DNA of 64,000 nucleotides from Epiperipatus broadwayi (taxonomy: Eukaryota > Onychophora > Udeonychophora > Euonychophora > Peripatidae): contig JAQFVV010012674.1 of the NCBI GenBank assembly GCA_028023455.1, positions 119,001 through 183,000 of the forward strand, in the 5' to 3' direction. The notes below the pieces were generated by a model. It was not told the origin of the DNA. It saw only the letters and a list, made by a program, of their open reading frames with translations, and made no database searches. Both the position numbers and the translations under genes were made by a program. This document shows positions 43,081 to 55,643 of the stretch, one piece after another (position 1 is the stretch's first letter; each line of letters begins with the position of its first letter).

Positions 43081-43540
43081 TATCAAGAAAGGCAAATGCT
43101 ATTGTATAGTCAAAAATTAGATATTGCTGGAGGCCGGAAAATCAAAGGAGGCGGAGTCATGAACAAAAACTAGGCAGAAAGGTCAACCGTAGCCATCTTA
43201 GATATAAGATAGACACTCTAACTTTTGACTTGGCTGTGCTTAGATCGTCTCAAGCTACAGCAAAGCAGTTGTTCCAGAGAAATCACTTCAACCGTTATTA
43301 AGAAGTTGCCCGGTAAACTGCAATAATGATGGGCTAAGTCCAAGAAGCTGATTCCTGTTCTGCCAATTTAAATCTTTCGTACCGCTGATCTGTAATGTTT
43401 TCTGTGCTTCCAGTCTTCCAAATTCCAACATTTAAATTAACCATGCCTTACTAAGAAATTCAAAATGCGTGCCTACGTTCTTCATACATATCACCGCAAG
43501 AAGAAAAGCCGGACAAAGAAAGAATGGTAACTTTTGTTAC
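43081..43540 (+). promoter_or_regulatory. Candidate promoter / 5' exon patch
   Basis: A segment of visibly higher G+C than its surroundings, with retained CpGs. It holds GGAGGCGGAGTC (GC-box-like) and GTAGCCATCTTAG (YY1-like, often near start sites). A short ATG frame near 43464 encodes a basic stretch ending close to GAATGGTAACT, which looks like a splice donor. No protein family is recognised, so this may be a 5' untranslated exon or an unrelated patch. Confidence 0.25.
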
Positions 43541-44219
43541 ATGAACTTTTTAACTTTCCTCTCAGTAATAATTTTATATTTAATCTGTTAATCAAAGTAA
43601 TTGCATGTAAATTTCTTGCTTTCCATTTAAAAATGTTACACTAAAACCTGTCAGTAAATTTCTTCTCTAATATTTCTGTGCTCCAGTCTTTAGATGATAA
43701 TTCTTAATATTTGTGCCTACTAATAACCCATTTGTGAATACATTTATATTTTACTATTACTTATTTTACAAACAAAACGATGCCAATAATAATATTTCTC
43801 AACTCTAATTAAAGTCAGTAAAGTTTATCTCATAATATTTATTATACCCAGTTTAAAAGTTATTTTCTTTTATCGAACTAAAAATTGTTTCATTTATGTT
43901 GAGTTAAGAAATATTCAAATATTTTGTTGTTTCTTTTACTTCGTTATAATATTTTAATCTATACTCCAAATCTCAATACTTAAAATAGTCTAAAATTTTA
44001 TTATAACTTTTTTATATATTATTACGGAGTAAGAATAATAAGTGAATATTTTTGCTATTATTACCTTTCGAACAATCTGGGGAGTTATGGGTTTCAGAGT
44101 GAAATTAATTAATTATTACTTTTGCGATCGTTTGATTTCGCCATGTTTTATTGAATAGTTATATCGGACTGTTGCATAGAAAATGTTACGGAGAGAAAAG
44201 GTTTTATATAATTTCGTTT
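43541..44219. other. AT-rich interval, nothing recognised
   Basis: No feature supported. Confidence 0.4.
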
Positions 44220-44470
44220 TAAAATCCACTTCCGATCACTCTTCCTCGATGTTACTGTGGTAATGCCTTTACCTTCACCTAAGTTGGCATCTCGTTTTAC
44301 TACCACATGGAGAGAAATAAATTCTTCCCCAGGTAATCTCTTGGATCACCGGGGTTCGAAAATGAGCCCGGCTGGTTGTAGTGTCCCGGATCTACTTGGG
44401 GGCATTAAGACTTGTCAAAGTACAAGCCGCCCGGTATTCCGTCAATGCACCGCAAGTTATTATTTGTAGT
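44220..44470. other. Unclassified CpG-containing segment
   Basis: Higher G+C with several CpGs and one 70-codon plus-strand frame (44257-44469). CACCGGGGTTCGAAAA contains a B-box-like GGTTCGA. The stretch GGGCATTAAGACTTGTCA recurs loosely at about 52378 inside the 5.1-kb palindrome, so it may be repeat-derived rather than a gene. Confidence 0.3.
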
Positions 44471-45182
44471 ATACCTTAATCCCTGCAACCATCAGTACAT
44501 CAGTATTATATATTATATTTTTATATAAAACCGCCTCCCATTTATCCGTATACGCAATGGTTTGAATCTATTAAAATAAAACAACTTAATATAAACTAGT
44601 AGTTAAATATTTTAAGTACTCCAATTACTCTGATTCTCATATCAACCTGTACAACCATTTAAACACATAAATATTGGCACGAGTTTGTTAATCAGTACAA
44701 ACCGATTATTGATGACTAGCAGCAATTTATTGTAAAATACATATGAGAGTTTTACCGTACCTGTAAATAATATTATTCAGTGCTTTCAATAATTTATTAA
44801 TAAATGATCTAACCTAATTTTGTCTCTCTTGCATTATTACTCTCGAAATCTAGTCAATCACCTGCTGTCTGTATCGACAACTTAAATATATACATTAAAT
44901 TATTAGCCGTACCAATATCCCGACTATAAGGTATCTATGAAATAGCTGATTGTAGGTAATTTAGTCTGTGTTTTTCGATGAGCTAGTAAAGGGAAAACCC
45001 CGTACCATTGTAATATTGTCATCGGTGGGTCATGCCAGGGTTTTGGGTTCGAATTTAGTTTGCATTTTGGAATTTATTCCTAAAGTAGATGGGTTTGATT
45101 GGATTATGTGTGTGATTAGATGGTGTTTTTGACAATATATATATATAATGTCCATTAATTAAAACAAAATTGTAATTAAAAT
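44471..45182. other. AT-rich interval with a SINE-like piece
   Basis: TTTTGGGTTCGAATTTAG at about 45043-45060 fits a pol III B box, and GAGCTAGTAAAGGG (about 44980) could be a weak A box. No cloverleaf or second copy found, so a tRNA-derived SINE is only a suggestion. Confidence 0.2.
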
Positions 45183-45362
<180 letters not shown>

Positions 45363-45639
45363 CTATTATAAACAATCCTTAAATTCACAGAAGTACTTTC
45401 GGTTAATTTCGTGAACCTGCCTCAACTGCCATTAAAATTCAAATAGAAAAACAAAGTGGAAGTAAACATTATCCATTCAAATTCGAGGAATCTCATATTT
45501 TAATGTTAGCAGATTGCCTATTTATTAAATGCATTTTATTCCTATTTATAAAAATTGCCTTTTTAATTTTTTTTTTTAATATGGTTTCTCTCCTCATGAA
45601 GAATTTTCACATTTTCAAAATCAATTTTAAATTTATATT

Positions 45640-46942
45640 TACATGTTTTTTCATGATCAAAGAAAACTGAAGGACAAATTGGCTATTTTGGAATCTAAAC
45701 GGAGATTGAAGAATGATAATATTATTTGTTTGAAAGAGGACAAGGGGTTGTGTATGTGCTTGTTGATGAAATGTCAATATTTTGATAAAGTTAAAATGCA
45801 AATGGATAAACTTGTTTACTTTTTGATTAAAGATTATAATATTGATGGTTAAAGAATAAAATTTATTAACAATATTTTAAAAAGTGTGAAAAGTAAAGTT
45901 TTAAGAAATGATGTATACTATATAATATATCGTTCTTGTGCTATATGTCCTCATATTTTTGCAAATATAAAATTACATACAGAAGGTAATCCTTTGTGAG
46001 TTATGATAGATTTTGGTGGTTCATTTACGTATCAGTCTTCTAAATATATTGGTAAATTTTTACAATTCTTTTTTAGGATCTGTAAAAAATACTATTGCTT
46101 CATTGTTTGACTTTGTAAATAGTATTAAAAATTTGGTTAGTGATGAGAATGATGTTATTGTTTCTTTGGATGTCACAGAAATGTATGGATCTATTGACAG
46201 AATGAATTCCATAAAAAACAATTGAACATGCATTATAAAAGTAAAAGTATTTGTAAATGATAAAGTTTATTAGTGATTGTTTAATATTTTTTTAATGCCA
46301 ACATCGTGGCATCTTTTGCAGATCAATCATGTAAAAGGTCTAAAGGTTGGCCTATGGGTCTACCAGTAGTTGCACAAGTTTGCAATTTAGTTTCTTCAAC
46401 ATATGAGAGTAGTATTTTAAATATGTGTAATTTTGGAAATATTAAAATTTACAAATGATATGTAGATGATGTTTTTGTTTGTGCAAATAATAATACTATA
46501 AATTTGCTTGTAGATGAATTAAATAAGTTAAATGGCTTGAAATGAATTATTGAAAAGGAACAGAACAAAAATATTAAATATTTGGATTTAATTATTACAA
46601 GAGATAGCACTATATTAAATTATAAATTAATAATTAAGCCACTGCAAAAAAGCGGATGTATAAATTGTAATACAAAAGTACCAATGATGCATAAGATGGA
46701 AAGTTTTAGATCTTTTTTGTTTCAGAATGAAAAATTATGTCGTTACCAAAATGATAAACTGAAAAATATTGAGACATTTGCCAAGGATCTGCTTGATGTT
46801 GGTTATAAAATGAAACAAATAAGCGATACTTTATGTCAATTTTTTTAAAAAAAAGTATAATAATTTAAAGGAAATGAAGATTAATAATAAACAATGGATA
46901 TCTATTCCATTTATTTCAAATCTACAAGTGAAATTTTTTAGG
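45640..46942 (+). pseudogene. Second Penelope-like lineage, broken RT gene
   Basis: In shifting frames the plus strand shows Penelope RT landmarks in order: KEDKG (45733, as in ADKGN of the first element), a PHIF..NIKLH segment, motif A VIVSLDV near 46155, motif B GWPMGLPV near 46350, and a motif C reading YVDDVFV (46460-46480) preceded by a TGA stop. Then come KYLDLIITR and a C-terminal stretch. Several stops and frameshifts kill it. It stops at the TA tract that begins array C, before any GIY-YIG domain. The proteins differ strongly from the 4.9-8.8 kb element, so this is another lineage. Confidence 0.75.
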
Positions 46943-46989
46943 GATATATATATATATATATATGATTTATATATATATATATATATATA
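46943..46989. repeat. TA microsatellites with hairpin
   Basis: Two TA runs around TGATTTATA, whose inverse TATAAATCA follows. Left border of array C. Confidence 0.9.
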
Positions 46990-47145
46990 AATCAGTCATA
47001 TATCACATGACCTACATAGCTTGTATTACCAATATGTAATATATAAAGAGCCTGCTACTAGCTCTAAACAAGCTTAATTATTTTCTTTTTTATGATAAAT
47101 GCTACAAGAGAAAATACATGAAGCTTTTATCCACAATAGTACCCA

Positions 47146-47186
47146 TCCCCAGACCGGTTTCGAGCTATGGCTTTCATCAGTGAGGA
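47146..47186 (-). ncRNA. Hammerhead ribozyme C1 (core intact, GUC site)
   Basis: CUGAUGA at 47174-47180, stem II AGC / GCU around CAUA, GAAA, then palindromic ACCGGU as stem III and a GUC cleavage triplet ending at 47152. Stem I is UGGGGA with UCCUCA, six pairs including one GU. Because stem III has no loop, it should act as a dimer. Confidence 0.8.
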
Positions 47187-47574
47187 GCTAGGACATAAGA
47201 TTCAAAATATTAACTCAAGCCAAGCATTTATCTAATTCTTAAATATTAAGAAAAAGATACAAATCTTCAGACACCTACATGTCTTCAGACACCTACATGT
47301 CTTCAAACTCAGCTCTTTAACCAAAGAAACTATATGACCCTGAACTAAATTCAGAGGTTCCATATATTAGTAGGCTTAGCAATTTAATATAGCCAAAGCC
47401 CCAATAGCAAAATTATAATAGTAAAAATCAGTCATATATCACATGACCTATATAGCTTGTATTACCAATATTTAATATATAAAGAGCCTGCTACCAGCTC
47501 TAAACAAGCTTAATTATTTTATTTTTTATGATAAATGCTACAAGAGAAAATACATGAAGCTTTTATCCAAGATG

Positions 47575-47616
47575 GTCCCCATCCCAGTTTCAAGCTATGG
47601 ATCTCATCAGTGAGGA
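47575..47616 (-). ncRNA. Hammerhead remnant C2, cleavage site deleted
   Basis: CUGAUGA and GAAAC remain, but about six bases holding stem III and GUC are missing, so no cleavage is expected. Confidence 0.6.
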
Positions 47617-47994
47617 GCTAGGACATGAGATTCAAAACATTAACTCAAGCCAAGCACTTATCTAATTCTTAAATATTAAGAAAAAGATCCAAATCTTCAG
47701 ACACCTACATGTCTTTAAACTCAACTCTTTAACCAAAGAAACTATATGAGTCTGAACTAAATGCAGAGAACCCATATATTAGTAGGCTTAGCAACTTAAT
47801 ATAGCCAAAGCCCTAATAGCAAAATTATAATAATAAAAATCAGTCATATATCACATGACCTATATAGCTTGTATTACCAATATGTAATATATAAAGAGCC
47901 TGCTACTAGCTCTAAACAAGCTTAATTATTTTATTTTTTATGATAAATGCTACAAGAGAAAATACATTAAGCTTTTATCCATGATGGTCCCCCA

Positions 47995-48035
47995 TCCCCA
48001 GACTGGTTTCGAACTATGGCTGTCATCAGTGAAGA
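47995..48035 (-). ncRNA. Hammerhead ribozyme C3 (core intact)
   Basis: CUGAUGA 48023-48029, stem II AGC / GUU, GAAA, stem III AC / GU with a CA loop, GUC site. Stem I UGGGGA pairs with UCUUCA through two GU pairs. Confidence 0.72.
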
Positions 48036-48126
48036 GCTAGGATATAACATTTGGATCTTTTTCTTAATATTTAAAAATTAGATAAATACTTGGCTTGAGT
48101 TAATATTTTTAATCTTATGTCCTAGT

Positions 48127-48167
48127 TCCTCACTGATAAGAGCCATAGCTCGAAAACGGTCTGGGGA
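48127..48167 (+). ncRNA. Hammerhead ribozyme C4, G8 mutated
   Basis: Best stem II of the family (GAGC / GCUC around CAUA), GAAA, ACGGUC site, stem I UGGGGA / UCCUCA. Core reads CUGAUAA, changing the catalytic G8, so activity should be lost. Confidence 0.7.
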
Positions 48168-48266
48168 TGGGGACCATCATAGATAAAAGCTTCATTTATT
48201 TTCTCTTGTAGCATTTATCATAAAAAAGAAAATAATTAATCTTGTTTAGAGCTAGTAGCAGGCTCT

Positions 48267-48272
<6 letters not shown>

Positions 48273-48308
<36 letters not shown>

Positions 48309-48309
48309 C
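48273..48309. repeat. TA and GT microsatellite
   Basis: Right border of array C. Confidence 0.95.
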
Positions 48310-48329
48310 TGTATTCCAATTACAATAAA

Positions 48330-49449
48330 ATATATATAATTATTCAAAACAGTACAATAATTAATACAGTAAAAATATTTTAAAAACAAATATATACCAT
48401 AATTTAATAGAAGTACTTTGAACTATCTAATTAGTCGTTATCAACTAGATTCAACTTGTATTACAAAAAAAAAAAAAACTGTTACAAATGTATACAAAAT
48501 GAATTACATCATACATCAATTTTCCCACAATTCATTAATTTTTATATTAGCACTGTCTATTTATCAAATGTTGCTTTTCATTTTTTATTAACATAACTTT
48601 TTTAATTTTATGTTTATTATTATTTCTTTCAATACACAACATCTTAACTTTATTATAATCAAAATCAAAACAATAATTACATATAACATTATGATAAAAA
48701 ATACTGAAGGTGATATATCATCATTTCCAACATTCACTTGTCTTGATATTTGTACTCGTTTATATAACAACAAATGCTCCTTTGATCTTTTCTCCAATGT
48801 ACACTGAGATTCACGTATATATGCCTTTCCACAAACACTTATATTGCACAACTTTGATTTAAAATACATCTATTTTTTGAATTAGTTATCAATTAATTTA
48901 AATTAGTAGTAGTATAAAATGAGTCTCTACATATATTTTTATATATCTGTTTTACAAATTTCACTAGTTCATTACAAACAAATAGTATTGATATCCAAGT
49001 ATATTTCATTTTATCAATATCTATAACACTTAAAATATTACCATTATTATTAAACTTAGTAACAAGATTATAAATTAATTTACGATTATAACCAATATTT
49101 AATAAATCCATAAGTAAATACATTTATATTACTTATTTCATCAGAATTATATTTACATAACTTATTATTTCTAAATAAAAGTGATTTTAAAACCAGATAA
49201 TTTGTATACTGTTGGCGCATTTGAATCCCAAGAAATATATATTCTTTTTTCAATATATTTTATTGCCATACAATAATCTCATTTATTTTTTTTATGAGTA
49301 ACTTTAATATCCAAATATTGAATTGAAATTTTTTTCTTCAAAAGATTTACTCCATTTTAAACCATCTTTTAATTCATTAAATAACAAATTTATAACATCT
49401 AAATGTCCACAAACAAAAACATCATCAACGTACATGTAATAAATTTTGT
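48330..49449 (-). pseudogene. Second Penelope lineage, 3' part, minus copy
   Basis: Minus strand starts at the catalytic YVDDVFVCG (about 49445-49415) and runs through the RT C-terminus into a GIY-YIG remnant (KAYIRESQCTLEKRSKEH, about 48840-48780) in shifted frames. The YIG glycine is Arg here. It is 5'-truncated at the inversion point near 49450. It is a head-to-head partner of the next entry. Confidence 0.7.
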
Positions 49450-49451
49450 AT

Positions 49452-50516
49452 GTCGACGTTTAGATGTCATCAATTTGTTATTTAATGAATTACATAGTTG
49501 AAAATATTTAAAATGGAGTAAATCTTCTAAAGAAAAAATCTCAATTCAATATTTGGATATTAAAGTTACTCATAATAAAAATAAATTAGATTATTCTATG
49601 GTAATAAAAGACATTGAAAAAAAAGGATATATTCCTTGGGATTCAAATGTGCTAATAGTATATAAATTATCTGGTTTAAAATCATTTTTATTTGGGAATA
49701 ATAAGTTATGTAAATATTATTCTTATAAAATAATTAATATAAATGTATTTACTATGGATTAATTAAATATTGGATATAATCATAAATTAAGTTATAATAT
49801 TGTTACTAAGTTTAATATAATGGTAATATTTTAAGTGCTATAGATATTGATAAAATGAAATATACTCGGATATCAATAGCATTTATTTGTAATGAACAAG
49901 TGAAAATTATAAAACACATATATACAAATATATGTAAAGTAACATTTTATACTACTCATGATTTAAATAGATTGATAAATAATTAAAAAATAGATGTATT
50001 ATTTTAAATCAAAGTTGTGCAATATACAAATGGCTATGTGTTTGCAGAAAGGCATATATCGGTGAATCTCGATGTACATTGGAGAAAAGATCAAAGGAGC
50101 ATTTGCCGTTATATAAACGAGTACAAAAATCAAAACAAGACAATGTTGAAATGATGATGTATCACCTTCAGTATTTTTTTATCATAAGGTTATATATAAT
50201 TATGGTTTTAATTTTAATAAAGTTAAGATTTTGTATTTTGAAATAAATAATAATAAATGTAAAATTAAAGGAGTTATGCTAATAAAAAATGAAAGTAACA
50301 TTTGATAAATAGAAAACCTGCTAATATAAAAAATAATGAATTGTGAGAATATTGAAGTATGGTGTAATTTTTTTGTTTATATTTGTAATGGTTTTTTGTA
50401 ATGCACTTCGAATCTAGTTGATATTGACTACATATATAATTAAAAGTACTTCTATTAAATTATGGTTTATATTTGGTTTTAAAATATTTTTACTGCATTA
50501 ATTAATGTATTGTTTT
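49452..50516 (+). pseudogene. Second Penelope lineage, 3' part, plus copy
   Basis: Mirror of the previous entry: it begins just after motif C and continues through the RT C-terminus (YLDIKVTH near 49545) to a GIY-YIG remnant with AYIGESRCTLEKRSKEH near 50050-50100. Frameshifts and stops are present. It is about 90% alike to the minus copy by eye. The 3' end meets a TA-rich boundary at about 50517, then the 5.1-kb palindrome. Confidence 0.72.
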
Positions 50517-50531
50517 GAATATATACATATA

Positions 50532-51939
50532 TTGAAGCAGTCGGATCTGAGTTCGATCCTAGCTTCATGACATCTAGCCATAAGCCCATTTCAAACCCTA
50601 GTACTAACTTTAAATTTCCGATGCAATGGGGCTTTATACGTTCAATCCACGCTAATTTCCATAAAGAATAACTTATTTCATAAATGTGTATTCAAATAAT
50701 TAGTTTCATATTTAAATTGATCAATTCTATTAATAAATTTATGATAGAATTATTCATGAATTTATATATTATAACTGCATGGTTTGTGCAGATATATTTG
50801 TAAATATTTAAATATGTATAATTGTTTAAAAGTTTCATTGCATCAGGAATGATTGATTTTATTTTTAAATAATTTGTTAAAGTTTTATTGATTAAAAGCT
50901 ACATTCTTTCGATAAGCTTTCAGATTTTCCCTTTCCAAAAATAACAGTTAAAGTTTTATTAATTAGAAAAAAGATAAGGATTTCCTAATTAAAATCATTT
51001 CTGATTTTAAGAATTCATTTTCTAATTAGAAAATGAATTTAAGTTAATGAATTTGAAAGCCTTATCAAAGGAATGTATCTAAAAACATTGATAATGAAAG
51101 AAGCGCTAGCCTGAAGGCATCAGAGAGGTCAGTATATATAGCTCTGAAAAGTTTGGAGAAAAAAAAAGCCATCTTTGTTGCAGAAAAGTGCCAATAAATT
51201 ATGTGCTGTTCAAAATCATGAATTCAAAAAGTGTTCCTATCATGGTAAGGGGCTAAATATCAGGAATCTGGCTATAGTTCTTGAATTCCCCTCAAATCTT
51301 CAATGAAGCTGCTGAATCTTTTCTGGACCAATCATGTTGCTAAAATCCTGAAAATTCATTAAAATACTGTTCAAGTAATCAATCAAATGGTGCCTACATT
51401 TTACCAACTCGGACATGTAACCTAAGGAGCCCAGCCTGGAAGAAATGGGTAATATATTTCTATAATGAACCTTAAACTTTCTGGCCAGTTCTGAACTTTA
51501 CTTTACACACCCTTTAAGAGCTATTCTCATTTATAATGTAATAATACTCTGTGTAAAACCTTTTATTTATGCTATTTTAACTTTCATAGTAATTCTCTCA
51601 ACCTCTAGTCTTTAATTTTCCTTTGTTATGTGTTGGTTCATTTATTTTATTATGTATATTTATTGAGTAAATTTATTAATGTTGTTATTTTTATTTATAT
51701 GCCAATAATCCTTTGAATCAGTGATCTCCTTCATTTTCTTTCCCTTACACAAGTAATATAAACTTAATTCTTATAGTTAATTCTCACCCATTAGAACTAG
51801 ATTAATACAGTTCTATCAATCATCGAGTCGAAAAAAATTATTAATGTTTGTTATTTTTATAATTGGTTAATAATAAATTATTAGCTCCGCTTCTAATCTA
51901 TGCCTCAGTTATTTTCTCATGTTTAGCAATATGTATTTA

Positions 51940-52017
<78 letters not shown>

Positions 52018-52985
52018 GTTAAAATATTTTTGCAAAAGGGCTGATAAAGGAATCAAATATATTCTAATTCAAATTTCAATTAATTGCTATTTAGATTCAG
52101 GAAGGGCACAGTGATTGGGGCATAATTAATATGATGTACAAATAATTTAAATAATTTTAGTTAAAAGCTCATTTGACTTTGATTACATTGATTAAGTCAT
52201 CACGTAACGCATTCTATAATTGAGTTTTATTTTTCAAACGATGACTAGCAAGTCATCATCTTCGAATGTTGCTGACGTAGACAATCTTCTGCTCCACCAG
52301 GCTGGTCAGTGATAATATTTCTGTTATTTTAAATTATCGAGGAAGAAAGCACTTCCTGTCCTGTTCATATTAGTCAAAGGGCATAAGACTTGTCATATGT
52401 AAGCCACCATAGGACCTAGATTATCGACCAGCTATCATCCTTCAATTTTATTTTATATCTCATAATTTGTCAGCACCGTTGCCTTTCTGTTCCAGTAAAG
52501 CCCACTCTGATGCTCGTAATTCGTGATGAAGTGATTTAAATTAAAGTCCAACAAATTCTCTGTTATATCTCAAAATAAGTTTTCTAATAAAGATCAAAGT
52601 TATGCACTAAAATACATATCTTGCTCTTCATGAATGGATTTGCGAATGTGAAAATAAATATCACATTCTTTCATATAAAATTAGAGTAAAAATTTCCTTT
52701 ACTAATAAATACCTTTATCTGCCTTTTATTCCTTTTTGGGGCCATAGATATAGACTTTCAAATATTGTGTAATATTCATTGGCATATAATGAGGACCACC
52801 ACTCTTATTATAATTATAAATTTTGTTTAACGACTAGAATTAATTAACTTAATCTTTATTTAAAATTCAAACCAAACAAATTATTATTATTAAATATTTT
52901 TATAAACACACTTGGTTTCTTAGTTCTTAATTCTTTCATAATTATTTTAATGTTAATGCTCACTGTTGGCCTCCCAAACATAACC
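50532..52985 (+). repeat. Left arm of 5.1-kb palindrome
   Basis: Contains a TA microsatellite (51943-52015) where the right arm has GAATAAATACATATTGG repeated twice (about 54200-54250). GAGTTCGATCC near the outer end fits a pol III B box. Confidence 0.82.
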
Positions 52986-53227
52986 ATGTACCAGTCAAAA
53001 AACCCACCAAAAGAACTGCAAGTCGAATCCAAACTCAGATGAACCAAAACTGAATTCAAACCCAACTCAACAGCTAAGATTAGTAGAAATCTAAATTGAA
53101 GGCACAGTGCTATGTGTCAATAAACTAGTTCAATGGTTGGTGAGAATCAGAGATCCCTGAACTGACATTAATATCTGCTAATAGACTAAATAAAAATAAA
53201 TTTACATCGAATCATATGTATATGTTC

Positions 53228-55643
53228 GGGTTGCCAACACAGACAGTGAGCATTAACATTAAAATAATTATGAAAAAATTAAGAACTAAAAAACCAAGTG
53301 TGTTTAGAAAAATATTTAATAATAATAATTTGTTTGGTTTGAATTTTAAATAAAAATTAAGTTAATTAATTTTAGTCCTTAAACAGAATTTATAATTATA
53401 ATAAGAGTGCGGTCCTCATTATATGCCAATGAATATTATGCAATATTTGAAAGTCTATATCTATGCCCCCAACAAGGAATAAAAGGCAGATAAAGGGTAT
53501 TCATTAGTAAAAGAAATTTTTACTCTAATTTTATACGAAAGAATGTGATATATATTTTCACATTCGCTAATCCATTCATGAAGAGCAAGATACATATTTT
53601 AGGGCATAACTTTGATCTTTATTAGAGAACTTATTTTGAGATATAACAGAGAATTTGTTGGACTTTAATTTAAATCACTTCATCACGAATTATGAGCATC
53701 AGAGTGGGCTTTACCAGAACAGAGAGGCAACGGTGCTGACAAATTATGAGCTATAAAATGAAATTGAAAGACAATAGCTGGTCGATAATCTGAGTGCTAT
53801 GGTTGCTTTCATATGACAAGTCTTATGCCCTTTGACTAATATGAACAGGAGAGGAACTGCTTTTTTCCTCGATAATTTAAAATAACAGAAATATTATCAC
53901 CGACCAGCCTGACAGAGCGGAAGATTGCCTACGTCAGCAACATTCAAAAATGATGACTTGATAGTCATCGTTTGAAAAATAAAACCCAATTATAGAATGC
54001 TCTACATGATGACTTGATCAATTTAATCAAAGTCAAACAAGCTTTTAACTAAAATTATTTAAAGTATTTGTACATCATATTAATTATGCCCCAATCATCA
54101 TGCCCTTTCTGAATCTAAAGAGCAAGTAATTGAAATTTGAATTTGAATATATTTGATTCCTTTATCGGTCCTTTTGCAAAAATATTTTAACAATATATAT
54201 ATGAATAAATACATATTGGTAAATATATATGAATAAATACATATTGGTAAATACGAGAAAATAACTGGGGCAAAGATTAGAAGTGGAGCTAATAATTTAT
54301 TATTAGCCAATTATAAAAATAACAAACATTAATAATTTATTTTGACTCGATGATTGATAGAACTGTATTAATCTAGTTCTAATGGGCGAGAATTAACAAT
54401 CAGAATTAAGTTTATATTACTTGTGTAACATAAATAAAATGAAGGTGATCATCGAGTCGAAGGATTATTGGCATATAATTAAAAATAACAACATTAATAA
54501 ATTTACTCAATAAATATACATAATAAAATAAATGAACCGCCACGTAAGAAAGGAAAGTTAAAGACTAGAGGTTGAGAGAATTACTATGAAAGATAAAATA
54601 GCATAAATAAAATGTTTTACACAGAGTATTATTACATTATAAACGAGAATAGCTCTTAAAGAAAATATAAAGTAAAGTTTGGAACTGGCCAGAAAGTTTA
54701 AGGTTCATTATAGAAATACATTACCCATTTCTTCTGGGATGGGCTCCTTAGGTTACATGTCCGAGTTAGTAAAATGTAGGCACCATTTGATTGATTACTT
54801 GAACAGTATTTTAATGAATTTTCTCAATTTTAGCAGCATGATTGGTCTGGAAAAGATTCAGCAGCTTCATTGAAGATTTCAGGGGACTTCAGAAACATTA
54901 GCCAGATTCCCGATGTTTAGCCCCTTACCATGATAGGAACACTTTTTGAATTCATGATTTTGAACAGCACATAATTTACTGACTCTTTTCTGCAACAAAG
55001 ATGGCTTTTTTTTTCTTCAAACTTTTCAGAGCTATATATACTGTCCTCTCTGATGCCTTCAGGCTAGCTCTTCTTTCATTATCAATGTTTTTAGATACAT
55101 CTCTTTGATAAGGCTTTCAAACTCATTAACTTAAATTCATTTTCTAATTAGAAAATGAATTCTTAAAATCAGAAATGATTTTAATTAGGAAATCCTTATC
55201 TCTTTTCTAATTAATAAAACTTTAACTGTTGTTTTTGGAAAGGGAAAATCTGAAAGCTTATCAAAAGAATGTAAATTTAATCAATAAAACTTTAACAAAT
55301 TATTTAAAAATAAAATCAAACATTCCTGATACAATGAAACTTTTAAACAATTATATATATTTAAATATTTACAAATATATATGCACAATCCATACAGTTA
55401 TAATATATAAATTCATGAATAATTCTATCATGAATTTATTAAGAGAATTGATCAATTTAAATCTGAAACTAATTATTTGAATACACATTTATGAAATAAG
55501 TTATTGTTTATGGAAATTAGTGTGGATTGAACATATAAAGCCCTATTGCATCCGAAATTTAAGGTTAGTACTAGGGTTTGAAGTGGGCTTATAGCAAGAT
55601 GTCATGAAGCTAGGATCGAACTCAGATCCGACTGCTTCACTTT
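53228..55643 (-). repeat. Right arm of 5.1-kb palindrome
   Basis: Reverse-complement partner of the left arm. Short open frames (54679-54873, 55229-55480) are also present, broken, in the left arm, and have no recognisable content. Confidence 0.82.

Larger units (their letters stand above)
46990..48272. repeat. Tandem array C with hammerhead ribozymes and terminal inversion
   Basis: Units of about 436 and 411 bp start at AATCAGTCATATATCACATG near 46990, 47426 and 47838. In ribozyme sense they run on the minus strand. Orientation flips near 48055 and a partial plus-strand unit runs to 48272. Shared landmarks with families A and B include CTTGTTTAGAGCTAG and GAAGACATGTAGGTGTCTG, although most other sequence differs. 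TA tracts bound both ends. Four ribozyme positions are present, two with intact cores. Confidence 0.85.
50532..55643. mobile_element. 5.1-kb near-palindromic element
   Basis: Left arm 50532-52985 is the reverse complement of 53228-55643, about 90% identical by eye, with a centre of about 240 bp. Ends read TTGAAGCAGTCGGATCTGAG and CTCAGATCCGACTGCTTCA, bounded by TA-rich sequence on both sides. Paired anchors are 52740-52980 with 53235-53470 and 51110-51420 with 54740-55075. No gene recognised in either arm. A foldback element or inverted duplication of a longer transposon. Confidence 0.85.

Noticed and set aside
45043-45060. GGTTCGAATTT as part of a tRNA or SINE
   Set aside because: B-box-like only; no cloverleaf, no convincing A box and no second copy in the window.
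46990-48272. CRISPR-like array
   Set aside because: Units are ~400 bp, continuous, without short repeats and unique spacers, in a eukaryotic context.
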